This document shows positions 43,601 to 58,600 of a stretch of DNA of 64,000 nucleotides, one piece after another. Under the pieces are notes generated by a model. That model did not search any database. It was not told where the DNA came from and saw nothing but the letters and a program-made list of their open reading frames with translations. The DNA is taken from assembly GCA_947359465.1 (NCBI GenBank), contig OX375881.1, forward strand, positions 115,564,738-115,628,737, in the 5' to 3' direction. Both the position numbers and the translations under genes were made by a program. The DNA is from Metellina segmentata. Taxonomy: Eukaryota > Arthropoda > Arachnida > Araneae > Tetragnathidae. The stretch's first letter is position 1. Each line of letters starts with the position of its first letter.

Positions 43601-46600
43601 TGAAGTTAGTTTAGTTGTCAATAGGCAAACAAAGAGAGCAGCTCACCAAATTTGTTGAACAACAGCACTTAAGTAAGGTTTTGTGAGGATTCTGCTGGTT
43701 GAGTTGTATGGTATTTTGTGGAAAGGTCCGAGTTTGAATTGTCTTCGGACTGGGTCCACAGGAGAGTGAAGTGTGCTGACTATTTGCATATTCATAAAAG
43801 AGTGATATATAAAACTAGCAAAAACCAGACTTTCTTCAGGTTGGGAATAAGAGTGCTCATTTCAAGACTCCTGTTTCAAAGAGATATGTTTCCAGTGATG
43901 ACTATCTGTGTTCTAAATGCTTCATGGTGTAGATTTTGTATCTGCAGAAGAATTAGATTATTTGGAAGTCAGCTGTAGTGATTGGTGTTATTCCTGTTAG
44001 GAAACCATGGTCTGTGAATGTTATAAGCTTTATGCATCAAGAAAGTGCGTAGAAATTACTGAAGTTGCGGTGAGTACACCTAAAGAAAACTGATCTAACT
44101 CTTCAATGTAGAAATTCTATCTTCAGAAGAAAATGAACCTCAAGAGAGGCTTCTGAAACTTGTCAGGATTGTATATCAAATATAAATTCAGCTGTTGAAT
44201 CGTGTGAATCCTACAATGAAAAAGTGCAAGTTCTAACAATTATCCCAGTGTCTTTTTCAAAGATAAAAATTTTGCACCACATTCAATCTGCAACGAAATA
44301 CATGATGGACAAAATAAGAAATTCCAGGTCTGAAAAAGAGTGTTTGGGAAACCGGATCACTATTATGGTCATCTTGTGATTGCAAGTGACAAATTGCAGT
44401 AATATTATCTGTAAGATAAATGGGATTGTTCTCGGTAGAACTCCAACAAGACACTATCACTATAAAAGTTGCAGGAGAAAAAATGATGAAAGTGAAAAGT
44501 TGCATGACCCACAGTATAAAAGAAACTTTCACCAAGAAGAACATCCTGTATTCCACATTGGAAGATCACAATTTTATGTACTATGACCTAAATGGGTGGT
44601 TCCACATCCCCCTAAAGATCTGTTTATGTGTGCACTGTGCCATTTTTGAACTTTGCTTGGTAACTTCGAGGAACTTGCAGCTGGAAATGGTCAAACCAAC
44701 AGGCCATGAAATGAATTCAGAAGACACAGGTGTTGACCCACAGTGAGAGGCGAATCTATATTGCACAATCTTTAAAGAGTAAGTAAGAAGAAATTTCATT
44801 TGTTCAATCAAGATCTCAGGAACGACAGGAGCATATTCAGATTCACCCCTACAAAGAGGGATGTTTGTGGGTAATTGGCAATTATTAGTTAACCTCGTAC
44901 TAGAGCAACATAACGGGCTATTGACGACGGTTCGGGATCAGTCCCTTAAGGGAAACATCCAAGGACAACACCTCGTAATTTTGAACCATGGTCAAATGAC
45001 GAAGCAACATCTGAGCTGGATGTTTGTAGGATGTGTGTATGACTGTGACTGGTGGATAGCAGGTTATAGATATCAGTTGTGAGTTAAATGAAATCGTTGT
45101 GAACTTGATGCTACCACATGGACCGGCAGCTGGATATAGATTTCCAGCTGCAAGACAGCAACACCACCAGTGTTCACTTCAAATTTGTAATGTTTTGAAG
45201 ATTGCGGGTTCCCTATTTCCTATTGGTTCAACAGGAAGGTATCATTCAATATCAAAGGAAGATACTAATGCAGTTGAACAAATTTTAAGTTAATTGGATT
45301 GCTGATTTCAGTCATATGCTGTGGAACTTGCACATATATTTTAGAAGCTTTAAAATGTTTTGAAAGCTGTGTCTGTTACTTATCTTTATTAAGAGTTAAA
45401 ATGTGATGTCAAATAAAACTAGATTTTGATTTCATGAGACCAATATGCAAGTATGTGGTATGGAAACTGGTTCAATGTATGGCAAAATATTCAAAAATTT
45501 ATAAAACCTTTTGAACTCAAAAGCTCTCCTTCTCAAGGAATGTATTACTCCATAGATAAAGTCAAAAAATCAAAAGTTTTAAATTGGCATTACAAAAAAA
45601 AAAAAATTAATAATAATAATTTCCTTGGACACCCTTGCCTGAATTGATACGGCTATACCACATGCATAAGAGTGAACACATTGTAGAGGGTGAAAACTTA
45701 CTATTCTTTGGTCCTTTAGTTCCTTTTAATACATAACCTCCTGTGAGTGAAAAAAAAATTGTATTACTACCAGACATTCGTTAAATAAACCACTTTATAA
45801 TGAGTTTGAATTACATATATAAGAACACAAATAATTGCACCAGACTTTTTAAAGAAGCAATGAAATATTACTGAAATAAAATGGAGAAAAAGTAGCTACA
45901 TCAGCAGAGATATTGACTTACCACAATTGGAAGAATGTAAAGGTCTTTATATAAGTTATTTTTTAAGTTAACGATATTTAACTTGAAAATAGGTTCCCAC
46001 AATCCATTCTAAATAAATTCTAATTGTTAATGTAACCTCCATCCTTTTACCACACATATACTAGTTTTATGTATTCAACATTGATTTGTTTTGAAATACA
46101 ATGAACAAAAACGCAAATGAATAAACTAATGGTAAATACCAAGGTTATTACAATTATATCTAGGTACTTGCAATGTTTAAAATTTCAATTCCATTTGGAA
46201 TAACTGAGACATAGTTCATGATCTTTGAGATTGTGCTATTTTATTACTGAGGTTTTGTGAGATTCATGAATTGAGGTTACTATATATAGTATTTTTAGCT
46301 GTGAATAAATTTTCATTAATTTTTAACTGTTTTTTAATGAGCCTCTTTGAAATCGGATGCTATTTTTCAATCAACATTTCACAATTCAGTTTCGTCAGTG
46401 AAAATACCATTTTGCTTTTGAGTAACTAGCAATGCCAAAATTAGAGTCTTAATTGAAATAGAATTCATGATTTTATGGATTGAAATTGGGACTAAAATAT
46501 TGTAGCTATGTTATATAATACTTATTTGTTAAATATTCAGTAACAAAAAAAAATTGTTGCTTAAAACTGAGTTTGCAATAAATAGTTCTTAATTGAGTAT

Positions 46601-49600
46601 TTTTTTTATTTAGAGTATTTTTCAAATCACTCTTTTCCCAAGTAGATTCACAGTTAGATTATACTATATATCATATTCATACATAAATTAAAAATGCCAT
46701 TTAAAATTTTTGAAAATCTGCTGAATTTATTTCTGAAAAGCATTATTACTGCCAAACTGCACAAAAAACTAGGTATCTCTAGAATGGTCTGGAAAGTTCC
46801 ACAATTACATACAATAAAGTTCTAGAATATTCTCAAAATTAAATTACAAAGTTTTGTACAACATTCTGGGATACTTTAGAATTTTGAACAAGGGAGTATC
46901 TATCTAATTATCTAGTATTGGTGCAGTATTATGTACATTGGTAAGTAAAAGTTCAATATTCCCAAACTGTGATAATTGATAGTCAAAAATAGTAATCTTT
47001 AGGTATACTGACTTCCAACATTGGATAAAAAATTATTTTATCTATACTTTAATAAAGTACCAGTGTAACCTGCATATGCTTATCCTTAATTACTTAGTCC
47101 AATTACAGGTTTAAATTATTGCAAATGGTAATCAGGTTTAGACAATGCACCCCATTCTAATTACAAAAAACTTTCTTAGAAAATTAATTAGCATTGAAAA
47201 ATTAATTTGATTAAAAAATAGTTTAAGTGCTAATTTTTCACATCTGCCCAGACAATGAGCAAATGCAGTCAGTAAGGGAAGAGTGGGACTAGTAAAATAA
47301 AATTCCGCATATAGTAAATCCACATATGCAATCTGCAGTAATAAATATGCAGTGGAAGTAGAAAAGGATAAAAACTTATTGTCGGATGGTCTTCTATTTG
47401 TACTTACACATATATCCTATGTGTGAAAAAAATTGTAATACTGCCTCCCCCCAGATGTTTGATAAATGAACCATTTTGTAATGAGTTTGAATTACAAATA
47501 AAAACACAAATAATTAGCACAAATTTTGAAGAAGTGATGAAATCTCTCTATATTAAAAAAAAGTTACCGCTGCCGCTGTTGTAGCATTGAAAACTGTGTT
47601 GTTTAGCTCGATTCTTAGATGGTTTTTCAAGAAAGTACGGATCAGAAAAATATGAAATTAACATGGTTTGTTCTTCACCGAGTTCACTGGACAATTGTAA
47701 AGATCTTTTTATGATGTGGTTATTAGTTTAGGGTTTATTAAGTGCCAAAGTTGAAAAAACAAAATTTCTTCCACGAATGAGTAAAACACACAAAAATTTT
47801 CAGCCTTCAGCCGTGAGGTTTTTTTTTACAGAGTACCTCTCTACGTAAATTTTTGCAGCTTGTCGAGTGTTTTTAGAAATTTCAAATTGGTTCTTGATAA
47901 TACTTTTTTGAAATTCAAGAAAAATCGGGACAGTTTTTTTTTTTTTTAACTGTCATATCTATATCTTATTACTATTAGTTTTTAATTTTTAAAATATCGC
48001 AGTATAACTCAGAATGTACTTTTTCTTATGGTACAATTATTTTTGAAATTGGTTAATAAATAAATTCAAAGTTGGTGATACAAAATTCGGAATCTTTGGA
48101 TATTTTCGCTACTTTTTGTTAAAACTGTCATATCTACAGCTTAATACTATTATTTTTAACTTTGAGAACATCACTGAATACATTACATTATACTCTTTCT
48201 TAAGGAAAAATTATTTTTTAAATTGGTTAGTAAATAAAGTCGATGCAATCAAAAGTTGGTCATACAATTCTTGGTAATGGTAATTTATAGTTAACGTCGA
48301 ACTAGAGCAACACAACGGGCTATTGACGACGGTCCAGGATCAGTCCCTTAAGGGGAGAACCGAGGACAACACTTCGTAATTTTGAACCACGGACAGATGA
48401 CGAAGCAACACCTGAGCTGACACGCCACTCTCCAAACTTCCACACCAACCCAAACATCATACAATTCTTGAAACTTTCAGATCATAATTTCCGATACAAA
48501 ACTAGTACTGTCATATCTATATCTTATTACTATTAATTTTTAATTTTGAAAATATCCCAGTATACCTCAGAATGTACTCTTTCTTACGGTACAATTCTTT
48601 TAAAAATTGTTTCATAAATAAATTTGATGCAATCAAAAGTTGGTAAAAAAAAAAATCGTATTTTTTAGTTCGTGGAGCAGGTTTTTCATGCAGATAGGGT
48701 TGTCTTTTGGACTATCGGGTTTGCCAGATATCAAATTTATTGTAGCAACAATTGCCATAAAAACGATTTTTTTATTTGGCGAGGAAAAAGGCTTGCCTTT
48801 TTTCACTCTATTCTCAGACGGTTTACCGAGAATCATTAAGTTAGGAGATTAACAAGGTTCACTTAAAATTGTATAGGGAACAAGATGCAAAAGGTTTTTT
48901 ACTAATGCGGCTAAGGTGTAAAAAGTCATGATTTAAAAAAAAAAATCAATTAATCAGATTTTTTTATTTAAATCTTTTTATTTTGATTTAAATCAGATTT
49001 TTTTAGTTACATTTCTGCAGGCCCTATACACTGTTTATATAATAAATATAAATTTGTTAAATAAAAAATTGAGTTCATGACATGTAAATCAATATTTATT
49101 TGAAGTAAACAATCAGAACTTGTGACATGGTAAATCAATATTTACTTAACTTTTGTTTAACTTTAAAATACAAATTGACATCCTACATAGTTTTTCTTGA
49201 GAAAATTACATCATCATGTTAACAAATTTATCAGTAAGTGTGAGTAATTTATCAGTAAGTACCTAAACTATAGTCTGAGAAATAGAACAGAGGTAAAAAA
49301 TAATCAGACTATAGTAAATCTGATAATAAAACTGCCGAGCAGCAATGATAAATGGATTTTCACTTAGTTTTAATTCATATTGGATCTTTCTTTTTGCTGC
49401 TGACATTTTAATGGTTGTGTATGAAAATGTATATTTCTACTCTTTAATCTCTATTGCACACCACAAGCATAAGCTAACACAGGGGTTCCCAATTATCCAA
49501 GTGATGGCACCCTTAAGAGAATTATAATTTTTTCACGGCACCCTTGTCGCCATGTAATATTTATCTGTGGTATATTTACACATAAACACACACACATATT

Positions 49601-52600
49601 TCATATTTGTACCACTTTGAAAAAGGAATTAGAGAAGTAAGATCATAAACATAATTAATACAACTAGTATTTAAAATTCACACACAAATACTTTAATTTT
49701 ACTTAAGAAAATATAGGTTGGTGAAACTATAAATAAAACAAATAAAATTGCCTTCACCATGCTCTTGGCTGGGTAGTGAAACGATTTTTGATGAGTGACC
49801 ATAACTCTTTTTTCTGTTGCTTAGAAATAGCTTAGATTGGAGGTTACAGGCGCTTCGCAGCACCTCTCATCTCTCTATGTGGCACCCCAGGGTACTGCGG
49901 CACACACTTTGGAAATACTCTGAGCAGACTGACAAATGCCTCAAAAACTTTACTTCCCACTTGTGTTTTTTTAGCTAATAAAATCAGTCACCCCCTCTAG
50001 TTTATAATTTTAATCAAACTTTTGTATGCTCCCTTTAAGTGTTTATATTACGAGTGTTGTTAATCAGGAATGTTTATACATTACTCTTCCTGGCATTTAG
50101 ATTCATGTCATGTGTGTTTACATTACTGTTTCCAGTATATAGTATATTCTAATAAGTTACAACTGGCTGTTGCAATCTTTTATAATATGCATTAATTGAC
50201 CCAGTTCCGTCTAGCCACTAGTGCTGAAATCTCCATGAGTGCAGAAAAATTAAAGCATTTAACATCTTCGGTGATTTTTCTATGGTGTATACACTTAGTT
50301 ATAAAAATGTAAGATTAGTTGTGATTTCAATAAGTGATTTTAAAAAGAAATCATTTGATTAAAATCATGATTTTAATCGTTTATTTAAATTTTTATAAAT
50401 TATTTACAGCTATTACTTTAAAGCGCATTAAGCGTTTAAAAAAAAAAATGAAATCACTTGCGAAAGGAGTATTGGTTTGCAAAGCAAACCAAACAGGGGT
50501 GCGTAGCAATCCTCGAGGGTCAGCGAGCATAAGCTAGCAGGGGACGAAGCCGCCACTATGACCGCATGGAACCGGAAAGTCAAATCAGGATTATATGAAT
50601 TATTAAGATAATTTCGCTGTCCAGCAGATTCACTCTGCGAAAAGAATGTTGGTTTGCGAAGCAAACCAAATGGGATCTGAGAAAGGAGTGTTGGTTTGTG
50701 AAGCAAACCAAATGGGATCTGTGAAAGGAGTGTTGGTTTGTGAAGCAAACCAAATGGGATTGTGTAGCAATCCCCGGGGGTTGGCGAACGCAAGCGAGCA
50801 GGGGGTGGAGCCCCCTAGTATTACTAGAATAAAGTAGACTTAAAAAAGAAGAAAAGATTAAAAACTCACCATTTGGCGGTACTGGTAGCCTTCTTATGCC
50901 TGGTAGTCCTACACCTAGGAATCAAATTATACTTCAAAAACTGAAAACAGTCATTTCTTTAACAGCATGTTATAATGTTGGTTGGTAATTGAATTAACAT
51001 CACACTTTAGTGAAACATATTACAATTTTTTGAAAAATTAGGTTTTAAAGAGAAAAATCTCGAATATTCCCCCAACTTTCAACTTTTGGAGAATATACTC
51101 ATCTTCAACACTTATCTAAAGCAAAAAGTCTAAATTTAGTACAATATATAAAAATAAAAAATTGACATTAGTTAATTTCAATAAACACCTGAATTCATGA
51201 AAGCTAAGATGGTATATTCTGAAGATCATTAAAATTGCAGGTGTGCCTTTCTTACATTGTAAGGATAGACTGTCAAAGCATCAAGATGAAAAACAATGTG
51301 AAATTTAAACCACCAGCATTAAATAACAAAAGTACTATTCGGATATTTAATTTATGACTGAACAATATAATTTATAGTTTTCAAAAAAAAATGGGCAAAG
51401 ATCAGCATTTTTTTATTCAGACGACGGGGTGGCATAAATGAAAGAGGTACTGTCAATTCCGGTCCGCTGCCTGTATTTTTCTTAACAATGGCCCATTTTG
51501 GTTCCCAGCAGTGAAGATGTTAATAGAATTTGAATAATTATTTGGGATTTTCAAAATTCCTTTCGAGTCCAGTAATGATCCTCAATGTCCTAACCTGGCA
51601 ATAAAGATGCTGCAGGGTATGGTTTTATGACACAAGAGGTAAATGTGGTTGTGTTTGGTCACACAAGAGTTCTGGGAATAGTTAAGATAATGGCTTCAAA
51701 CAAGTGACTGACAAATCAAAGAGGGGGTAAAACTCAAGGCAAATTGCCAAATTGACGTCTAAACTTCGTCGCTAAACAAATATTTGCAAAACCATACGAC
51801 TGGTTTCCATCTTTCACAATTATCACTTTTTACAACTCAGCTGATAATGGAAATTATGAGCTATATAATGGCAAATGATACTGAGCTTTAGGAAAGAAAT
51901 CTCCTAATCTAGTTACTGTAGAATCAGGTGAATAGAAGTAGTTTTAAATTTCACAGCAATATAAAGCCTTTTTCATGTACATTTAAAATTATGATTAACT
52001 AGCCACTGCGTGGCCAGCACGCCGTTGCCCGCGACAGTCCGTTTCGTGGGGTCAGGTGTGACCACTGCTCACTAACCCCCGTGATTGCTATTAATTCGCA
52101 TACGAATTTGTAATATAGCCATAATGGCATTGCCCGTGGTGTTGGTTTGCTTCGCAAACCTAATGGAAATTCGGCGTGACGTGACTATCTCCTGCAAAAA
52201 TATAAATATTTAATTTTAAAATTATTTATTAAAAGAAAATGAAATGTTAAAGTATATGTCTGGTGTCAAATTTTCCAGATTTCAACTCTGTTGAAATTTG
52301 CAATCTGTCTTTAACGATCCCAATATTACAAAAAATAACTAAATAATGCCAGCCTAAATGTTTTTTATTTTCTTTGCTTTCTTTTGTTGAAATTGTAAGA
52401 GGGCAGGAAAAGTAATTTGTTTATTTTTGGAACACAAATGTAGGAGTGACGTCACATTTTCTCTTGTGAAAATAAAAGATTTTCAATGAATTTTTTTTAT
52501 TTATTTAACCCTTTAACGCATTTGCTCGTGTCTGTCATGGGCGAAAGTTACCGGCAAATTTGCATATGCCATGTCTCACACGGGCGATCTTGTATCTCGC

Positions 52601-55600
52601 GTTATTTTAATTTCTAATGCCCTGTCTGAGATCAGTTCTAGTAAAAATAGATAGGCTAGATTATAATTAAACTTATTTACCATAGATGGCACCACTATGA
52701 AACATTTTTCTTGTATAAACCACATGGTGCATTTTGATGATTAGCTATAAGTTTGTTAAGAATTCTTTGTCATGAAGCAGTTGTTTGGTATGGAAAAGGT
52801 AATATATCCATTTTTATTGCGTTAAATATCATAAAAGTAAACAGTTAACCATGAATAATTTTTTACCAAGTGTTTTTGTAACTTGTTTAGAAAAAGTTAT
52901 CTGAGATGGGTAAAAAGATAAGGAAAGAAACAAGATACTATTGTAGGAACTGTAATGTTGGACTTTGGTATGGTAATTGGTAATTTTAGTTAACGTCGTA
53001 CTAGAGCAATACAACGGGCTATTGACGACGGTCCGGGATCAGTCCTTTGGACTTTGGTATGATATACCATAAAGCATGGTATGGCACAAACTGAATTTTT
53101 AGCCATTCTTATGCTTGTAGTATGACAATTTGATTTAATTTGATTTTAATATTTTGAAATTCAAAATAAACATGTAAACAAATTGTTAACACTTTGTTTG
53201 TATAATAAATTTTTTTATAACTTCTACCCCCCTAGACACCCCCCCCCCCACAACTGAAAAATTGCAACAAATAACTTATATATTCATTTTCTGTATTTAA
53301 AAAAAAAAAAAAAAACTCAATTTTTTTTTAAACCAGTTTTTCCAAAAAAACTCGTGCTTTAGGGGTTAAAGAAAATCTTATTTTTAGCTATCAACCTTGT
53401 GTGAAATTTTCTGCAGATTTCAAATCCGTTGAAAATTTTACTCTATCTTTAACGATGTGGGTGATAGAAGAAAAACTACATAACTAAAGTTACAACTTCG
53501 TATTTTTATAGTCTGCTGGAAAATCATTCCTCTCTTTATGGTGTTGCCATTCAAAAGAAAACAATACTAATTAAATTTCATTAAATTCGTTTAAAATGTT
53601 TTAGATTGAATTTTAAAATTTGCCACAACCCTAAAATTGCAAACAATTTAGACTACCTGCGTGCCAAATACCATTACTGTAAGTGCCATAGATTCATCAG
53701 GACTTTGCATGCAAGAAACAAACAGAAAAACACTTCCTTTTATAATATTATAGATACCTTAAAAATCCAGTGACAGTATACTATAAGCAAACTTGGTCAA
53801 AGAAATTTAATTTTTGACTGTCAGGGTAAACAAAATTTTTTTAAGCACTGCTTCTATTTAGTTAAGTTTCTACAAACTGAAGCAGTAACCTGTTTATCAT
53901 TCTGTTTCGATTCTGATCTCTTGCTAGGTGATTAGAAGCAATTATTGTCTTTTTAAAAAACATTTATCAGCTTTGCATATAACCTGATGTCACAGTTTAT
54001 GTCATTTTCAGTCCAATAGTGAATTGATCCATTCACCTGATTCTATGGTACTTAAAAACCTTTTTTTGAAAGCTAATTAACATTAAAAAAGTATTTTAGA
54101 TGCAAATTATTCGCATGGTTTCAGCTGGCACAAATAAATGCAGCCAAGAGTAGAAAATAATAAGAACTTACTAGATTGCAATCTTGTTTCTTCACTTAAA
54201 TGCATTGATCCCATTTCTAGAAAACAAATCGTACTTCAAATACATTTCTTTGATAAACACAACTTTGCAAGGAGTTTCAAATTAGAGATAAAAGCATAAA
54301 TTATCTGCACTTGATTTAGAAAATAAAAATGACACATTAGTCAATTAAATGCAGATAAAGCAAGATCACATATTTATCTTCTTTTTCAACATAAACAGTT
54401 TAAATAATCATAACAAAGGCATTGCAAATAGAAGTCTTTTGGTACAAATTTAGAAAGTGATTAAAATGTTTAAAAAAGAATTCTGGGTTTAAAGAGTAAA
54501 AATTATAAAATAGACAAGGAATAATATTGATTTGTTACAGTAATGTGGTCACAAACTTGGATGGTTTTGTCAGCATCTTTTCCCCATACAAATATAATAA
54601 TTGTTATACATTTCACGTTTTATTTCTTTCCAAATATTTGACAAATGAAGTAAAGATAAAAAAAAATTTTTAAACTATATTTAACTGCTACAAAAACGCT
54701 TATGTTTTTTGTACCTCATTTGGTAAATAAAAAGAGCCTATTTTCAATGAGAAAAAGCGTAACGTAAAAACCATGGCCAACAAAAACTAAAGGCCCTGTA
54801 AGCTATGATGGTGAAGCGATCTGACGTTAAATAAACAACAGATCGAGATATATTTGTTTTGAATTGCTTCCGATAAATGTTGCAAGTTGTTTTTAACTCA
54901 AATTATGAAATAAACATGTGAAAGTACTTCCTCGCATGAAACAATCTTAAAAGTGTAAACTTATTAAACATTCCCATGAAAAGTTTCATTGCCGGGAAAC
55001 TATTTGTAGTCAAGAGAAACATTTCTGAACAGCTGATGTTTCCATAAATTTTGATGAGCACTTAGAAATAGTGCAAATAGATGACGCAGCGAAAATGAAA
55101 AAGTAAAAGATAATGAGTTTAAGAATTTTGTGAAAAATTATGAACTTAAGCTTATTTTATTCTTGCATATGAGAACTACACTGACTGATGGAACAAGTAA
55201 AAAAAATGTAGTATGTTTCTCTTCAAAAGACATGGTATTCAGAAGCTAATTAGAAAACACAATTGCCTTACAGCTGACATAGTGACCTACAAAGGGATTG
55301 GCAAAATTGGATGAATAGAAAGCTCTTTTTAACTAGATTTAATATGCTTTTTTAATAAACTGTACTTCTTAACATTGTTTATAAGGAAACAAGCAATACA
55401 TGAAAGTGATAAAATACTAGAGAATAACAAGTAATATTTATTTATGTTGAATTATTGGGTCATCTTGAAAGTTCTGTGGTTTTTCAAATCGATGTGAGCT
55501 TTGTTATTATTTCACCTTGATTGAAGCAGATGTGTAAATTCGGTCTTTTCTGCTTACACTGCATAATTCTAGCTTGTGTTGTGGCATAATTTTTGTTGCA

Positions 55601-58600
55601 CTGCAGTGCTAAGAATGGAGAACCAAAAAGTTCATTTTCGTCATATAATGCTTTTATTTTAAGAAAGGAAAAAAATGCTAGTCAGACTGCTCATAAAATG
55701 TGTGCTGTATATGGACAAAGTATTGTTTCTGATGACATAGTTTGAAGGTGGTTTGTTAAACTTAAACATGGAAATTTCAGCCTCGAAGATGATGCCTGCT
55801 CTGGACAACCATCCTCTGCAAATGAGAACCTATTAAAAGATGCTATTGCTGAATACAAACGTTACACAGTTCAGGAACTATCAGACTAAATATTCCAAAA
55901 AGTACAGTTCATGATCATATAAAGAAGATGATTAGATATGTAAGCCGCTATGATGTATGGGTACCCCATACTTTAACACAGCAGAATATGCTTGCTCAAA
56001 TTTTTCCATATGATTCTTTGCTGAAACGAAATAAAGAAGCTCCTTTTTTGAAACGGCTCATTACTGGAGATAAGAAGTGGATACTATACAATATTGTAGC
56101 AAGGAAAAGATCATGGGGTAAGTCAAATGAACCTCCCCAAGTAACATCGAGAAGGAGACAGCATCCCAAAAAAGTAATGCTTTGTGTATGGTGGGACTAC
56201 AAAGAAATCGATTATTATGAATTGTTGCCACAAAATCAGACAATAAATTCGGAAAAATACTGTTTTCTTCAAATGGCAGTATTAAAAGTAAAATTGAAGC
56301 AAAGATGCCAGAATTGACCAATTGTCGAGGTGTTGTCTTCCAGCATGACAATGCTTGGACCCACATTTCGCTGAATGTCAGGAAAAGACTTATTGAGTAT
56401 AGCTGAGATGTTTTGTGTCACCTATATTCACCAGACCTTGCCCCTCAGATTTTCACCTCTTCAGGTCACTTTGAAATTCTCTCAACAGCCTGAAGTTCAA
56501 TTCTTTGTCAAACAGCACCTTGATAACTTCTTTACAAATAAGCCTAATAATAATTTTTTTAAAGGAATTTTCCAGCAGCCAGAAAGATAGCAAAAAGTCA
56601 TAGAACAAAATGGAGCTCATATGATTCAAGAAAAAATTTTCTTAAGTTTTTGTACTTTTTCGTTGGTATGTATCATAAAAAAACATGCAGAACTTTCCAG
56701 GTGACCCAATACAATGAACAAAGACACAAATGAGATTAAACTAATGGTAAATACCAATGTAAATTTGTAATTATCTGAGTAGCTCCAACAGTGTGTATAA
56801 AATTTCAGTTCCATTTAGAATAAATTGAGAAGTAGTTTACGATCATTGAAATAGTATTACAGGGTGGTAACAAAATCCTTGAAAAAAAGTTCCCTGATAT
56901 TTCCATGATTTCCCTGATAGTCTCACAAAAATTTCCCTGATTTTCCAATTCCCTTAAGAAATGTGATCCGTGATTGGTATCGATATACAGTATCCACACA
57001 ACACTATTTTAAATATTTAGGGTCAGAGGGTGTAAAAGGATCATTCTCCACAAATATTTTGTATTTTTTCTCTACTGATACTTTAATTGTTATTGTAAGG
57101 GTTGGAAACCTTAATGGAACTCTAAAATTGCAATTGAAAAACCTGGAGAAAAAATGCAAATACTATGATTGTGAACTTTTTACACCTGACCCTACATTGT
57201 CACACTATTCATCGAAAACAAATGCAAACATACAAAAATGTAAATGTAAACAAAAATAATTAATTTAATACACAAAAAACATCATTTGTTACACAAATTT
57301 CAAATTGTATCCCACAAGTTGTATCGCTAGCCTCACGGCGAATAAGATGCTGCAGCCGCGAAAAAAATGGCGGCGGCGGTTTTTGCGGTGTTAAAAAATT
57401 ACGACGTTAAGGTTCTTTATTCGAATACAATTTAGGCGAATACAATTTATTCTATTCTCAAAAGTACGCGTAATCGCACATCTCTAAATAGGACAAACAA
57501 CAATGGTAGCCGTTTAAATTGTCAAAAATTCCCTGATTTTTTGTAAAATTTGGAAATTTTCCCTGAGATTTCCCTGATTTTTCCATAAATAAAAAATTTC
57601 CTGAGAATTCCCTGATTTCCCGGTTCTGTTGCCACCCTGTATTATATTACTGAGGTCAGTCTACATCTATATTTTGAGTTGTGAATAAAACCTTATTTAT
57701 TTTTCACTGTTTGTAACGAGCCAGTTTCTAGCCAGTGGCTGTCATTTTGCAATCAATCAGTGGTTCCAAAATAAACACCTGTATCCTCATTTAAAAAATA
57801 GCATTTCAGAAGAACGGACATTATAACAATCAACTGACAAAAATATAAATTCTTACCCACATCCAACTCATTACTCCTTTGTATAAAAATGCATAAGACA
57901 TGAGGGTTCCTTAGAATGCAAACCATAACTTTTTGCCAAGTATAAATATAAAGTATACATATTGAATAATAATGAAACACCCTATTTTATATTCAGCGAT
58001 TAATACAATACTAAAAGGTTTATGGTTAGGAAAAGACGGTGAAGGTTTTTGCCCTTTAGGCATTGGGAAATTCTGAACTAATGCATGAAAGATGCATCAG
58101 TCAAATTTTAAATTTTTGAAAAGAACCAAATCCCTGTGATTTTAACAATTAAGGATACTTAAAGCTGGACTAAATTACCAACTTTGAAGTTCCTTTGATG
58201 TGCTGATCAATTCCTTCATCTTAAAACTTAGTAAAATTTAAAGCTGTGGAACTATGAAAATTGCTTTTAAGAAGTAATATATCAATTCATACAAAAGTGA
58301 ACAATGAACATTGAAAGGAAACTAAGGATAGAAAATGTATGCAAGGTGGTATGCTTATCCTTAATTAGTCAAATTTTAGGTTTAATTGATTGCAAATGGT
58401 TATCAGCTTCAGACAATGCACCTATTCCAATAAGGTAAAGACTTACTTTGAAAGTTAATTATCATTAAAAAATATTTTAAGTGTTATTTATTCTCATATT
58501 TATAGCCAGTTTGAACAAATGTTGTCAGAACTTGAAGAGTAGAAAAAGAAACCTTTTACCTTCTGACAGTGTTGATACGTCAACATTCAGTTGTTGTAAT

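Noticed and set aside
45920..45950. Donor-like GACTTAC on the minus strand
   Set aside because: The only nearby acceptor gives a 23-nt segment out of phase.
50644..50760. Regularly spaced palindromic repeats resembling a CRISPR array
   Set aside because: Repeat and spacer are both repeated, only three units are present, and the setting is a eukaryotic interspersed element.
57780..57880. Possible further mini-exon ending at a TTCTTACCC donor (minus strand)
   Set aside because: No acceptor gives a length and phase consistent with the others; the best choices are 20 or 53 nt in the wrong phase.
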